Of a stretch of DNA of 64,000 nt, positions 33,907 through 44,039 are shown in pieces; position 1 is the first letter of the stretch, and each line of letters begins with the position of its first letter. The stretch covers positions 5,740,905 through 5,804,904 of the forward strand of contig NZ_CP036291.1 of assembly GCF_007750855.1 (NCBI RefSeq). The letters are read 5' to 3'. The notes beneath the pieces are model-generated. The model searched no databases. It saw nothing but the letters and a program-made list of their open reading frames with translations, and had not been told where the DNA came from. Both the position numbers and the translations under genes were made by a program. This DNA comes from Pirellulimonas nuda (GTDB lineage Bacteria > Planctomycetota > Planctomycetia > Pirellulales > Lacipirellulaceae).

Positions 33907-34048
33907 TTGAGTTGGGGCGGCTGGGATCGAAGTCGTCGGCCGCGGCCCTCAGCAGGGGCGGCAACCACGCTCAACCTACGAGTGTAACGGGGCCGGCCAA
34001 TCGCCGTCGATCGACGCCGCTGGGCGACACCGGCTGCATGCGGCCCGA

Positions 34049-34064
34049 CGTTCCACGTGAAAAC
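34049..34064. promoter_or_regulatory. Weak parS-like sequence
   Basis: CGTTCCACGTGAAAAC keeps the left half and core of parS (GTTCCACGTGAAA) but fails at the right end. It overlaps the T-tract side of the ahcY terminator. It could be an outlying ParB site 3.5 kb from the main cluster, or chance. Confidence 0.35.
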
Positions 34065-34098
34065 AAAAAACGGGCCGCCAGGGTTCTCTGGCGGCCCG
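34060..34098 (-). terminator. Intrinsic terminator of ahcY
   Basis: On the minus strand CGGGCCGCCAG and CTGGCGGCCCG (34088-34098 and 34071-34081) form an 11-bp stem with a 6-base loop, followed by TTTTTTGTTTTC. It lies 28 bases after the ahcY stop codon. This is the clearest intrinsic terminator in the window. Confidence 0.92.
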
Positions 34099-34126
34099 CT
34101 TGGTTGTTGGATTCCTCTCGCCCGCA

Positions 34127-35488
34127 TTAGTAGCGGTAGTGGTCCGACTTGTACGGCCCCTCGACCGGCACGCCCAGGTAGTCGGCCTGCTCTTGGGTCA
34201 GCTTGGTGAGCTTCACCCCCAGCTTGCCGAGGTGCAAGCGGGCGACCTCTTCGTCGAGCCGCTTGGGGAGCAGGTAGACCTTGGTCTCGTACTCGCCCGC
34301 ATTCTTCCACAGCTCGATCTGGGCGAGCGTCTGGTTGGTGAACGAGGTGCTCATCACGAAGCTCGGGTGCCCCGTGGCGCAGCCCAGGTTCACCAGCCGG
34401 CCCTTGGCGAGGGTAAGGATCGAGCGACCGGTTTCCTTGAAGGTGTAGCGGTCAACGGCGCCTTCCTTCTCGCTCTTGATCACTACCTTGGTGACCTTGC
34501 CCGCCTTGACCTGGGCTTCGAGCCACGCGATGTCGATCTCGGTGTCGAAGTGGCCGATGTTGCACAGGATGGCGTCCTCGGCCATGTGCACCATGTGCTG
34601 CCCAAGGATGATGTCCTTATTCCCTGTCGTGGTGACGAACAGGTTGCCCTCCTTGCAGGCCTCTTCCATCGTGGTGACTTCGAAGCCTTCCATCGCGGCC
34701 TGCAGGGCGTTGATGGGGTCGATCTCCGTGACGATCACGCGGCAGCCGTAGCGCTGCAGGCTGTGGGCGCAGCCCTTGCCGACGTCGCCGTAGCCGCACA
34801 CCACCGCTACCTTGCCGGCGAGCATGATGTCGGTCGCGCGCTTCACGCCGTCCGCCAGGCTCTCGCGGCAGCCGTAGAGGTTGTCGAACTTGCTCTTGGT
34901 GGCGGAGTCGTTGACGTTGATCGCGGGGCAGCCGAGCTTGCCGGTGCGGTTGAGCACCTCGAGGCGGTGGATGCCGGCGGTGGTCTCTTCGCTGATCCCC
35001 TTGATGCCCGAGAGCAGCTCGGGGAAGCGGTCGTGGATCATGGCGGTCAGGTCGCCGCCGTCGTCCAAGATCATGTTGAGCGGCTCACCCGACGGGAACG
35101 CGGTGATCGTCTGCTCAATGCACCAATCGAACTCCTCGTCGGTCTCGCCCTTCCACGCGAACACGGCGTATCCCGCCTTGGCGATGGCGCACGCGGCGTG
35201 GTCCTGGGTGCTGAAGATGTTGCAGCTACTCCAGGTGACCTCGGCGCCCAGCTCGGCCAGCGTCTCGATCAGCACGGCCGTCTGGATGGTCATGTGCAGA
35301 CAGCCCGCGATGCGGGCGCCCGCAAGCGGCTTGCTCTTGCCGTACTTCTGGCGGAGGGCCATCAGGCCCGGCATCTCGTTCTCGGCCAGCGAGATCTCTT
35401 TGCGGCCGAATGCAGCGAGCTCTTCAAAGCGCTCGGGTGTGCAATCCAGAACTTTGTACGGCAACTTTTCCGTTTCGACTTGCGGCAC
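34127..35488 (-). CDS. ahcY: Adenosylhomocysteinase (S-adenosyl-L-homocysteine hydrolase)
   Basis: A 453-residue NAD-dependent enzyme that splits S-adenosylhomocysteine into adenosine and homocysteine and so keeps methylation reactions running. Hallmarks are [61 protein letters not shown] (NAD-binding), [10 protein letters not shown] and the C-terminal KSDHYRY with the lysine and tyrosine that reach the neighbouring active site. I chose the GTG at 35488. The protein then starts [13 protein letters not shown] as in relatives, GGAG lies upstream, and a promoter sits before it. The longer open frame to 35554 would overlap that promoter. Confidence 0.95.
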   Translation of the reverse strand: MPQVETEKLPYKVLDCTPERFEELAAFGRKEISLAENEMPGLMALRQKYGKSKPLAGARIAGCLHMTIQTAVLIETLAELGAEVTWSSCNIFSTQDHAACAIAKAGYAVFAWKGETDEEFDWCIEQTITAFPSGEPLNMILDDGGDLTAMIHDRFPELLSGIKGISEETTAGIHRLEVLNRTGKLGCPAINVNDSATKSKFDNLYGCRESLADGVKRATDIMLAGKVAVVCGYGDVGKGCAHSLQRYGCRVIVTEIDPINALQAAMEGFEVTTMEEACKEGNLFVTTTGNKDIILGQHMVHMAEDAILCNIGHFDTEIDIAWLEAQVKAGKVTKVVIKSEKEGAVDRYTFKETGRSILTLAKGRLVNLGCATGHPSFVMSTSFTNQTLAQIELWKNAGEYETKVYLLPKRLDEEVARLHLGKLGVKLTKLTQEQADYLGVPVEGPYKSDHYRY

Positions 35489-35532
35489 GACCGGGGCTCT
35501 CCAGGAGGGATCAAAGATTCGATAGCGGTAAC

Positions 35533-35562
35533 AGTGTAGTAAGGGGGCGCCCACAGGGGCAA
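35533..35562 (-). promoter_or_regulatory. Promoter of ahcY
   Basis: On the minus strand TTGCCC (35557-35562) and TACACT (35533-35538) are separated by 18 bases. Transcription would begin near 35526, about 38 bases before the GTG start at 35488. No SAH riboswitch structure is evident in this short leader. Confidence 0.5.
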
Positions 35563-35664
35563 CGGGCCAAAAAGCGGAATCGCAGCGGGCCGGGCCGCTT
35601 CCGGCCCCGGCGCCTCTAGATTGCCGCCCCTAGTCCGCCCCGACGGGGGCGGGGCCGCCCCGGC

Positions 35665-36336
35665 TCACACGTGGTCGAACGCCTTGCGCGCCTGGTCCAC
35701 AAAGAGGCGGCTTTTTGCCTGGTCCTTCACCCCCGGCGACGATTCTACCCCGCTGGCGACATCGACGCCGTCGGGCCGAACCTGGCCGATCGCCTCCGCG
35801 ACGTTCTTTGGGGTCAGGCCGCCGGCGAGCACCAGCCTCTGCCCCGGCAGCCGCTCGCGCCAACCAGACAACGCACGCCAATCGGCTCGGGCCCCCGTGC
35901 CCCCGTAGGCGGCAGGCGAGTAGGCGTCTACCAGCACGGCCGCTAGCGGGCGGCCGCCGCCGGCAACCGCCGCGGCGTAGGACGCCACCGCCGACAAATC
36001 TCCCGTGGGGAGCCGGAACGCATGCAGCAGCGCCACCCCCTCTGGCAGCAGCGCGGCCAGCTCGATGGCCGCGGCGGGGGGCTCGTCGCCGTGCAGTTGC
36101 ACCGCGTCTAGCCCCACTTCTTCGGCCGCCGCCACGATCATGCTAGCAGACGCGTTGACGAACACCCCAACGCGCAGCGCTCCCTGCGCCGCCTTGGCGA
36201 CCTCACTCGCCTGGGCGGAGGAGACACAGCGTGGGCTGCCTGGAAAGAAGTTAATCCCGATCGCGTCCGCCCCGGCAGCAACCGCGGCCGCGGCGTCTTG
36301 GGCCGTCGTCACCCCGCAGATTTTTACGCGGAACAT
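35665..36336 (-). CDS. trpF: Phosphoribosylanthranilate isomerase
   Basis: A 223-residue TIM-barrel enzyme for the third step of tryptophan synthesis, turning phosphoribosylanthranilate into the carboxyphenylamino-deoxyribulose phosphate. VKICGVTTAQDA has the catalytic Cys. GINFFPGSPRCVS, VGVFVNAS, VQLHGDE, LVLAGGLTPKNVAEAI and the phosphate-binding GVDVASGVESSPGVKD follow in family order. No other trp genes are in the window, so it is a stand-alone locus. It is divergent from the hypothetical gene at 36416. Confidence 0.95.
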   Translation of the reverse strand: MFRVKICGVTTAQDAAAAVAAGADAIGINFFPGSPRCVSSAQASEVAKAAQGALRVGVFVNASASMIVAAAEEVGLDAVQLHGDEPPAAAIELAALLPEGVALLHAFRLPTGDLSAVASYAAAVAGGGRPLAAVLVDAYSPAAYGGTGARADWRALSGWRERLPGQRLVLAGGLTPKNVAEAIGQVRPDGVDVASGVESSPGVKDQAKSRLFVDQARKAFDHV

Positions 36337-36415
36337 AGGTTCGTTGTGCTAGGAGCGACCGATACAAGCGATACGGACAGGACCACCCGCCCTGATTGGA
36401 TGTTCAGGATAACCG

Positions 36416-36985
36416 ATGCGAATAAGACTCACCACGATGGCCGTCGCGGCCCTGCTGGCGGGCGTAGAGGCCCGCTGCTGGGGAGACGACGGCGCCCGCC
36501 AGGAACTCGCGCAGATCGACGCCGAGATCCGCCTGCGCAGCGCCGCGATTGCCGCCTCGCGCGCGGACGCCCCCACGCCGCGTCCCATGCCCTACCCGAA
36601 GACCACCGGCGCGCTGTGGCTGGGCGCGGCGAGCGGCGTGCCCATTTCGCCCGAGCCCGCCGCGGGGAAGGTCTCCGCCGAGCTGGTGTCCGAGATCGCC
36701 GACCTGTTTGATCGCCGGCGGGAGACGCTGGCACTGCTGGCGCGAGAGTCGGAGGCCGAAGCGGCGGCGTCGGCCCAGCCCGAACAACTCCAGCCGCAAC
36801 CGGCCGTGGCTGCACAAAGCTCTCCCCGACGCGTGTTGGGCCTGTGCCTGTTGGCGCTGACCGCTGCGCTCGCCGGAACGGCGGTGGCGGTCAAGCGACG
36901 CGCTGCGCGCCCCGGGCCGACGCCGATGACCGACGCCGATTTCCGCCGCGCCGCAGGGGGCGCTGTCCGGCGGTTGGTCGCCTGA
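36416..36985 (+). CDS. Hypothetical exported or membrane protein
   Basis: A 189-residue protein I do not recognise. It has a short signal-like start (MRIRLTTMAVAALLAGVEA), a helical, alanine-rich middle (QELAQIDAEIRLRSAAIAAS, VSEIADLFDRRRETLALLA), one membrane helix near residues 143-160 (LGLCLLALTAALAGTAVAV) and a basic tail. It lies 107 bases before the ExeA-like ATPase gene on the same strand and may act with it. Confidence 0.65.
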   Translation: MRIRLTTMAVAALLAGVEARCWGDDGARQELAQIDAEIRLRSAAIAASRADAPTPRPMPYPKTTGALWLGAASGVPISPEPAAGKVSAELVSEIADLFDRRRETLALLARESEAEAAASAQPEQLQPQPAVAAQSSPRRVLGLCLLALTAALAGTAVAVKRRAARPGPTPMTDADFRRAAGGAVRRLVA

Positions 36986-37092
36986 CCCAGCGACGGATGT
37001 CCGTCGCGGGACGGGACAGGGTCAAGGCGGGCCCGACCGTGTGCCGATTCAACCTCCGTCTGCGTCCCGTTCGTTACCCGAGTGCCTGCCCC

Positions 37093-38688
37093 ATGACCCA
37101 GCCCACTGCAAGCATGAACCAGGCCGCTGCGAGCCCCACGTCCAAGTCTGTTTCGCGCGTCTTCCCGTCGGTGCCACGGATCGACCGGTACTTCCCGGGC
37201 GCCGCGATCGAGGGCTCACGCCGCGCGGTGGTGGATTGCGTGACGCGCGGCGACGGCCCGGCGCTGGTGATCGGCGCCCCGGGCGTTGGCAAGTCGTTGC
37301 TGCTAGACATGGTCGCTCAGGCGGTGGGCGACCGGGGCGCGGTGGTCCGGCTGGCGTCGACGCAGATCTGCACCCGCCGCGCGCTGCTGCAGGCGATGCT
37401 GTTTGCGATGGGAAAACCCTACCGCGACCGGGAGGAGGGCGAGCTGCGGCTGGCGGTGATCGAGGGGCTCCGGTCGTTGGGCGATCGCCCGCTCGGCGCC
37501 GTGCTGATCGTCGACGAGGCGCAGCTTCTGTCGGTCAAGCTGCTGGACGAGCTGCGGATGCTGGGCGACCTAGTGACCGAAGGAGGCGAGCCGGCGGTGC
37601 GGCTGGTGATCGCCGGCGGTCCCACGCTAGACGAGCTGCTGGCGGCCGCGGAGCTCGAGCCGCTGTGTCAGCGGATCGCGACGCGGTGCTACGTGACGCC
37701 GCTGTCGTACGACGAGACGCAGGCCTACGTGCGGTCTCACCTCTCGGCCGCGGGCCGATCGCCCGACCGCTTCTCTTCTGCCGCGATCGACCTGTTGTTC
37801 CGCGCCACCGACGGGGTCCCGCGGCTGCTGAACCAGCTCAGCCAGCGGCTGGTCGACCTGCCGGCCGACCCGATCGAGCCGCTGCAAGTGCAGCAGGCGT
37901 GGTCGGAACTGCACCAACTTCCGGCGCCCTGGTACACGCCGGAGGTCGCCGCGGCGCCGACCCCGTCGCCGCACGCGGGGGTAGAGTTCGGGGAGCTGGA
38001 AGACCTGGACGTAGTGGAAGAAGAAGAGCCGACCGAGGCCGCCGCGGCGATTACACCGGCCCCGGCGCCCGTGGCCCAGGCGCCGGACCCGTCGCCGTCG
38101 CGGGCGTCCAGCTACAACGCAGACGAAGCGTTGGCGACCCTCCCCCCATCGCCCCCGGTGGTCGACCCGTTTGGCGAAGGGTGGGAAGAAGAAGAGTTGG
38201 TCATCGACCGCTACGCCAGCCTGGGGGCGGCGTTCCACACCTCGACGCCGTTCGTCGTGAACCGGCTCGACGGGGCGCTCGCGGAAAATCTGGCCCGGCT
38301 GACAAGCGAGCCAGAAACCCTGCCAGAGCCGGCGGAGCCCATCGACACGCTGGACGAGGGCCTCGATGCAGACGACGAGCCGCTCCCGATCGCTGAGGCC
38401 TCGTTCCAACCCACGCGGAGCCTGGCCATCTGCGGCGAAGAGCCGTGCGACGGCGCGCGGGTCTGCTCCGGCGTCGGCGCGTACTCTGGCGACACGGAAC
38501 TGGATGAGCTGGACGACGACTTCGAAGAGGAGTACTTCCCGACGATCTCGGCCAACCCGTCGGCCGGCGACGCCGACGACGAGACCATCCTCGTCATCGA
38601 ACGCGAAGTAGAGCCGTTCGAGGCGACCCCCGAGGTGCGCCGCAGCGAGTACCGCAGGTTGTTCGCTAACCTCCGCGGGGCCGAGTGA
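37093..38688 (+). CDS. ExeA/MshM-like AAA ATPase with long acidic C-terminal region
   Basis: A 531-residue ATPase. Residues about 20-275 form an ExeA-type AAA domain: VIGAPGVGKSLLLDM (Walker A), VLIVDEAQLLS (Walker B), ELRMLGDLV, and RATDGVPRLLNQLSQRLV, the sensor-2 region typical of this family. The rest, about 250 residues, is acidic and low in complexity (EELEDLDVVEEEEPTEAA, ELDELDDDFEEEYFP) and is probably disordered. ExeA-like ATPases assist type II secretion, pili, and polysaccharide export. ATG 37093 begins just before the conserved region; the open frame upstream has no homology. The stop overlaps the next start by one base (TGATG). Confidence 0.85.
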   Translation: MTQPTASMNQAAASPTSKSVSRVFPSVPRIDRYFPGAAIEGSRRAVVDCVTRGDGPALVIGAPGVGKSLLLDMVAQAVGDRGAVVRLASTQICTRRALLQAMLFAMGKPYRDREEGELRLAVIEGLRSLGDRPLGAVLIVDEAQLLSVKLLDELRMLGDLVTEGGEPAVRLVIAGGPTLDELLAAAELEPLCQRIATRCYVTPLSYDETQAYVRSHLSAAGRSPDRFSSAAIDLLFRATDGVPRLLNQLSQRLVDLPADPIEPLQVQQAWSELHQLPAPWYTPEVAAAPTPSPHAGVEFGELEDLDVVEEEEPTEAAAAITPAPAPVAQAPDPSPSRASSYNADEALATLPPSPPVVDPFGEGWEEEELVIDRYASLGAAFHTSTPFVVNRLDGALAENLARLTSEPETLPEPAEPIDTLDEGLDADDEPLPIAEASFQPTRSLAICGEEPCDGARVCSGVGAYSGDTELDELDDDFEEEYFPTISANPSAGDADDETILVIEREVEPFEATPEVRRSEYRRLFANLRGAE

Positions 38689-39272
38689 TGCGGAAGGGAA
38701 AGATCTCGGCGGCGTTGCGGACCCTCCACGGTCGACCGGTCTCGGTCGAACCCGTCGCGGCTCCGGCTCCGCAGATGCTCCGGGTCGATCCTCCCGCCGC
38801 GTCCGTCCTGCCTGCCCCCGCCGGTCGCTTCGCCATCGCGTGCGGCCTGAACGAGGGCTTCGACCTGTCGCATGTCGCCCGGGCCCTCGAGGCGGATTGG
38901 GGGGGCGCAGCCCCCGCGCGGCGGATGCTGGTGAACCTGGTGGACGAAGACGTCGACCGCGCCGCGCCCGAACTGGCGCAGTCGGGCTGGGACATCGCCA
39001 CGCTCCGCTCCACGGCCGCCGCGATCGACGCCGGGATGCTCTCGCTGCTGGCCGCCCTACGCGACGATTACGCCCTCACGGCCTGGTGCTGCCGGGGGCC
39101 GAGCGACGCCTTGTTTCCCCTTGCGAGCCGTTGTGAGTTAGGATTGTTGTTCGCGGACGACACGACGGCGACGCCGCGGCTCGTTCGCGAGGCGGCCCAC
39201 TGGCTCCGCCGCGCCACCGGAAGGGCGCCGGAGTGCGTGGTGCTGAGTCGCGCCGCCAGGCCGGCCGCCTGA
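38688..39272 (+). CDS. Hypothetical protein coupled to the ExeA-like ATPase
   Basis: A 194-residue protein I cannot assign. No signal peptide or membrane helix is visible. The fold looks alpha/beta ([63 protein letters not shown]). The last part has the rhythm of the C-terminal region of Wzc/CpsD-like P-loop proteins but no Walker motif is present. It may be a degenerate relative; this is a weak guess. Its ATG overlaps the ATPase stop (TGATG), so it is co-translated. The epimerase gene follows 35 bases later. Confidence 0.6.
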   Translation: MRKGKISAALRTLHGRPVSVEPVAAPAPQMLRVDPPAASVLPAPAGRFAIACGLNEGFDLSHVARALEADWGGAAPARRMLVNLVDEDVDRAAPELAQSGWDIATLRSTAAAIDAGMLSLLAALRDDYALTAWCCRGPSDALFPLASRCELGLLFADDTTATPRLVREAAHWLRRATGRAPECVVLSRAARPAA

Positions 39273-39307
39273 ACTCACCGACGCACGCACACCAAGGCGA
39301 CCCAAGC

Positions 39308-40249
39308 ATGGCCATTGCCGTCGTTACCGGCGGCGCCGGGTTTATCGGCTCCCACCTCACTTCGGCGCTCGTTGCTCGCGGCGACCGGGTCCGCGTGCTG
39401 GACAACCTGTCGACCGGCGTCCGCACCAACCTTGACCACCTGGGCGGCGGGTTCGACGTCATCGAGGCGGATGTCTGCGACCCCGCGGCCGTCGACCGCG
39501 CCGTCGAGGGCGCCGACGTGGTGTTCCACGAGGCAGCCATGGCGTCGGTGCCGGCCAGCCTGCGCGATCCGCTTGCCTCGCACGCGGCGTGCATGACGGG
39601 CACCGTGCAGGTGCTCGACTCGGCGCGTCGGGCGGGGGTGCGGCGCGTGGTGATCGCGGCCTCGAGCGCCGCGTACGGCGATCGCCCCTTCGCCGCCAAG
39701 CGAGAGACCGACCCGGTTGATCCCTTGAGCCCCTACGCCGCGTCGAAGATCGCCAGCGAGCTCTACTGCCAGGCGTTCACCAAGTCGTTCGGCCTCGAGA
39801 CGGTCTGCCTGCGGTACTTCAACGTCTTCGGCCCGCGGCAAGACCCCGCCAGCGAGTACTCGGCGGTCATCCCGATCTTTGTGACGCGGATGCTCGCGGG
39901 CAAACGCCCCACGGTGTACGGCGACGGGCTGCAGAGCCGCGACTTTGTTTTTGTCGAAGACGTGGTAAACGCCAACCTGCTGGCGGCCGCGGCCCCCGGG
40001 GCGAGCGGGCGGGTGATTAACGTCGGGAGCGGCGCCCGGCTCACCCTGTTGGACCTGATCGCCGCGGTCAACGGGGCTCTGGGAACAGAGCTAGCCCCCG
40101 TGTTCGACCCGCCCCGCGCGGGGGACGTCCGCGAGAGCCTGGCCGATATCTCGGTGGCGCGTGAGGTGCTAGGTTACGAACCGCAACTCACGTTCTCCGA
40201 GGGTTTGGCACGTTCGATCGACTACTATCGAGCGATCGCAAAGAGCTAA
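39308..40249 (+). CDS. NAD-dependent nucleotide-sugar epimerase/dehydratase (GalE/WbpP-like)
   Basis: A 313-residue extended short-chain dehydrogenase acting on a UDP-sugar. [13 protein letters not shown] binds [11 protein letters not shown] gives the catalytic Ser and YAASK the Tyr-Lys pair. [25 protein letters not shown] resembles the UDP-GlcNAc 4-epimerase (WbpP/Gne) subgroup more than plain GalE. ATG 39308 starts at the binding strand. It follows the ATPase group closely and precedes a glycosyltransferase, which suggests a surface polysaccharide role. Confidence 0.9.
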   Translation: MAIAVVTGGAGFIGSHLTSALVARGDRVRVLDNLSTGVRTNLDHLGGGFDVIEADVCDPAAVDRAVEGADVVFHEAAMASVPASLRDPLASHAACMTGTVQVLDSARRAGVRRVVIAASSAAYGDRPFAAKRETDPVDPLSPYAASKIASELYCQAFTKSFGLETVCLRYFNVFGPRQDPASEYSAVIPIFVTRMLAGKRPTVYGDGLQSRDFVFVEDVVNANLLAAAAPGASGRVINVGSGARLTLLDLIAAVNGALGTELAPVFDPPRAGDVRESLADISVAREVLGYEPQLTFSEGLARSIDYYRAIAKS

Positions 40250-40276
40250 TCGAAGCCAGCAGTGCGCAAGCGCCAA

Positions 40277-40303
40277 TAGCTGCCGACCTAAGGTCGGCAG
40301 CTA
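40277..40303. repeat. Short palindrome, second copy of the TAGCTGCCGACCT repeat
   Basis: TAGCTGCCGACCT and AGGTCGGCAGCTA flank a single central A. The arms are the same as the outer arms of the palindrome at 24685-24755, without the inner stem. It sits between the epimerase and glycosyltransferase genes. Confidence 0.9.
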
Positions 40304-40338
40304 ATTTGTTCCAAGTATGCAGAGAGTTGCGTCGCTCG

Positions 40339-41094
40339 ATGGACCCGCAGACCGACGCTTCTTGGAACCCCCGCACGCTCGTCGCGCTGGCTACCTACAA
40401 CGAGCGAGAGAACCTCCCGTCGCTGATCGAGGCCATCGAGGCGGCGCTGCCGCTTGCGGACGTGCTGGTGGTGGACGACAACTCGCCCGATGGCACCGGC
40501 GCCTGGTGCGACAAGCACGCAGACGGAGACCCGCGACTCGCTGTGCTTCACCGCGCGGGCAAACTTGGTCTTGGGTCGGCGACCCTGGCTGCGTTCTCGT
40601 ACGCGGCCCAGCACGCCTACGACGTGGTGTGCACGATGGACGCAGACTGGAGCCACCCGCCGGAGCGGCTCCCGGTGCTGGTCGCGTCGCTGGCGGGCGC
40701 CGACGTCGCGGTGGGCTCCCGCTACGCCGCTGGCGGGGGGATCGACGGCTGGCCGCTGCGGCGACGGGTGTCTAGCTGGCTGCTGAACTTTTTCGCGGTT
40801 CGTGCGCTCCGGCTGCCGGTAAAAGATTGCAGCGGCGCGTTCCGCGCGTATAGAATGCGGACGCTCCAAGGGTTGGAAGAGCATCCGTTGCAGGCGACCG
40901 GTTACGCCTACCTCGAGGAGATTCTTTGGCGTCTGAAACGCCGCGGCGCTCGGATCGTCGAGTCGCCATTTACGTTTACCGACCGCCGTGCCGGCGCGTC
41001 GAAGCTGAACGTCCGCGAAGCACTGGCCGCCGTCGGGCTGCTGCTGCGGCTCGGCTCGGCGGAATGGCTCGGGGTCGGTCGCGGCCGGTTGTAA
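40339..41094 (+). CDS. Family 2 glycosyltransferase, polyprenyl-phosphate mannosyltransferase (DPM1)-like
   Basis: A 251-residue glycosyltransferase that probably moves a hexose from a nucleotide sugar to a polyprenyl phosphate. VALATYNERENLPSLIEAI, VVDDNSPDGTGAW (Asp pair), GLGSATLAAFSYA and MDADWSHPPERLP (DxD region) match DPM1. SRYAAGGGIDGWPLRRRVSSW and KDCSGAFRAYR complete the family pattern. No C-terminal membrane helices are present, so it is the soluble DPM1 form. ATG 40339 is preferred over a TTG at 40306 because it directly precedes the conserved part. Confidence 0.88.
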   Translation: MDPQTDASWNPRTLVALATYNERENLPSLIEAIEAALPLADVLVVDDNSPDGTGAWCDKHADGDPRLAVLHRAGKLGLGSATLAAFSYAAQHAYDVVCTMDADWSHPPERLPVLVASLAGADVAVGSRYAAGGGIDGWPLRRRVSSWLLNFFAVRALRLPVKDCSGAFRAYRMRTLQGLEEHPLQATGYAYLEEILWRLKRRGARIVESPFTFTDRRAGASKLNVREALAAVGLLLRLGSAEWLGVGRGRL

Positions 41095-41218
41095 CGGCTG
41101 CGCGTGCTTTGGGGCCCCGCGTGCCGCCCGATCCGTTCGGCGACGCGGCCCGCCGCGAACTACGCTTTCACACCGCTCTGCCAACCCACCCAAACAACGC
41201 GCGTCAGCGCGCATCCCC

Positions 41219-42442
<1,224 letters not shown>

Positions 42443-42457
42443 TCGCAGAAGTCGCCG

Positions 42458-42540
42458 CTCTCGCAGAGGCGTGGAAACGCAGAGAGAAGCACGCCGGGGG
42501 CGAACGCTTCTCTCCGGGGCTCTCCGCGCCTCTACGAGAG
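42458..42540. terminator. Terminator-like palindrome between convergent pfkA and mscL
   Basis: CTCTCGCAGAGGCG (42458-42471) and CGCCTCTACGAGAG (42527-42540) pair with one mismatch; inside, AGAGAAGC (42483-42490) pairs with GCTTCTCT (42506-42513). It lies between two convergent genes. It lacks a T-tract, so it may act as a repeat-type bidirectional terminator. Confidence 0.6.
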
Positions 42541-42556
42541 ATCGTTCAGCCCGCCG

Positions 42557-42973
42557 CTACGGCTTCTTGAGCGCGTCGCGGATCTCGCGGAGCAGTTGGA
42601 TCTCTTCCGGCGGCGGGGCGTCTTCGTTGGCTTCTGGCGCCGCCAGGAAGCGGTTCTGCATGGTGTTGATCGCCTTGACGACCAAGAAGATCGCGAAGGC
42701 GATGATCACGAAGTCGATCACCGACTGCAAGAACAGCCCGTACTGGATCGTGACCGGCTCAACCCCTTCGGCGACCCCTTCCGGCAGCTTGAAGGTGACC
42801 TTCAAGCTCTCGACGCTCTTGCCGCTGGTGATCAGCCCCACCACGGGCATGACGATGTTCGCCACCAGCGAGGAGACGATCTTGCCGAACGCGGCGCCGA
42901 TCACCACGCCGACCGCCAGGTCGACTACGTTGCCGCGCATCGCGAACGCGCGAAACTCTTTCAATAGGCCCAT
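42557..42973 (-). CDS. mscL: Large-conductance mechanosensitive channel MscL
   Basis: A 138-residue inner-membrane channel that opens on membrane stretch and releases solutes during osmotic downshock. FRAFAMRGNVVDLAVGVVIGAAFGKIVSSLVANIVMP is the N-terminal helix and pore-lining TM1. YGLFLQSVIDFVIIAFAIFLVVKAIN is TM2, and the tail PPPEEIQLLREIRDAL forms the cytoplasmic helix bundle. Length is typical. Confidence 0.97.
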   Translation of the reverse strand: MGLLKEFRAFAMRGNVVDLAVGVVIGAAFGKIVSSLVANIVMPVVGLITSGKSVESLKVTFKLPEGVAEGVEPVTIQYGLFLQSVIDFVIIAFAIFLVVKAINTMQNRFLAAPEANEDAPPPEEIQLLREIRDALKKP

Positions 42974-43049
42974 GACGCTACGCCCCTCGACGGATGACTG
43001 CGGGTGGCGCCGGGCAACGCGGCTGCCACGGCGACCCAGGTTTGGGACG

Positions 43050-44039
43050 TCAATCTAAGCAGTCTTCGGTTTGGCGCAAATAGCGGATTGTGTGGGCCAG
43101 GTCGCTCGGCAGGGGCGCCGAGAAGCTCAGCCGCTCGCCGGTGGTGGGCTGATCGATCTGCAACTGCTGAGCGTGCAGCGCTTGCCGTTGCAGGATCAGC
43201 TCCGCGGGGTCTCCTTGCGCGTCGGGCCAGAGCTCGCCGCGGGTGATCTGGCTCCGCCCGCCGTAGAGCTTGTCGCACAACACCGGCGAACCGACCGACG
43301 CCAGGTGAACGCGGATCTGGTGCGTCCGACCGGTGAGCGGCGTCGCCGCGATCAGGGCGGTCTTGGCGAAGCGCTCCACCACCCGCATCCGCGTCTGCGC
43401 GGGGCGGCTGGTGGAGTGATCGGCGCGCACCGCCATCCGCTCGCGGTAGTGCGGGTGGGCGCCGATCGGGCGATCGATCAGGTCCTCGTCGCGGTCGGGC
43501 CGGCCGACCACCAGGGCCCAGTAGGTCTTTTCGACAGTGCGAGACTTGAACTGATCGGCCAATGCGTGGTGCGCCCGGTCGTGCTTGGCCACCACGATCA
43601 CGCCGCTGGTTTCGCGGTCGAGCCGGTGGACAATGCCGGGCCGGGTCGGCCCGCCGACTCCGCTTAGCGACTGAAAACGGAACGCCAACGCGCTGGCCAG
43701 CGTGCCTGCCCAGTGCCCCTTGGCTGGGTGGACGATCATGCCGGCCGGCTTGTCGACCACGATCAGGTCGTCGTCTTCGTACAGGATCGACAGCGGGATC
43801 TCTTCCGGCTCAGGCCCCGGCCGGGCGACCTCGAACTGGGCGACCGCGATCGCCTCGCCGGGCGATACCCGGTACGACGACTTGCGCTGCCGGCCATCGA
43901 CCTGCACGTGCCCGGCCGCGATCGACCGCTGGATCGCCGCGCGGCTGTGCTGCGGGTAGCGGGCTACCAGCAGCGCATCGAGCCGCAGGTCCGTCTGTTC
44001 ATCCTCAACAACAAAGGCCTCCGACGTCGGCTCACTCAT
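43050..44039 (-). CDS. rluD: RluD-family 23S rRNA pseudouridine synthase
   Basis: A 329-residue enzyme that isomerises uridines in 23S rRNA. An S4 RNA-binding domain comes first (LRLDALLVARYPQHSRAAIQ). The catalytic domain shows IVVDKPAGMIVHPAKGH and GIVHRLDRETSGVIVVAK, whose HRLD Asp is the nucleophile. TGRTHQIRVHLASVGSPVLCDKLYGG follows. ATG 44039 lies 7 bases inside the end of the upstream TPR gene (8-base overlap), so the two are translated together. Confidence 0.93.
   Translation of the reverse strand: MSEPTSEAFVVEDEQTDLRLDALLVARYPQHSRAAIQRSIAAGHVQVDGRQRKSSYRVSPGEAIAVAQFEVARPGPEPEEIPLSILYEDDDLIVVDKPAGMIVHPAKGHWAGTLASALAFRFQSLSGVGGPTRPGIVHRLDRETSGVIVVAKHDRAHHALADQFKSRTVEKTYWALVVGRPDRDEDLIDRPIGAHPHYRERMAVRADHSTSRPAQTRMRVVERFAKTALIAATPLTGRTHQIRVHLASVGSPVLCDKLYGGRSQITRGELWPDAQGDPAELILQRQALHAQQLQIDQPTTGERLSFSAPLPSDLAHTIRYLRQTEDCLD

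Noticed and set aside
35489..35554. Upstream start for ahcY at 35554
   Set aside because: The extension has no family counterpart and overlaps a promoter with TTGCCC and TACACT that would place transcription start downstream of it.
38688..39272. Assignment as a CpsD/Wzc-type tyrosine kinase
   Set aside because: No Walker A or B motif and no tyrosine cluster; only the general alpha/beta rhythm is similar.
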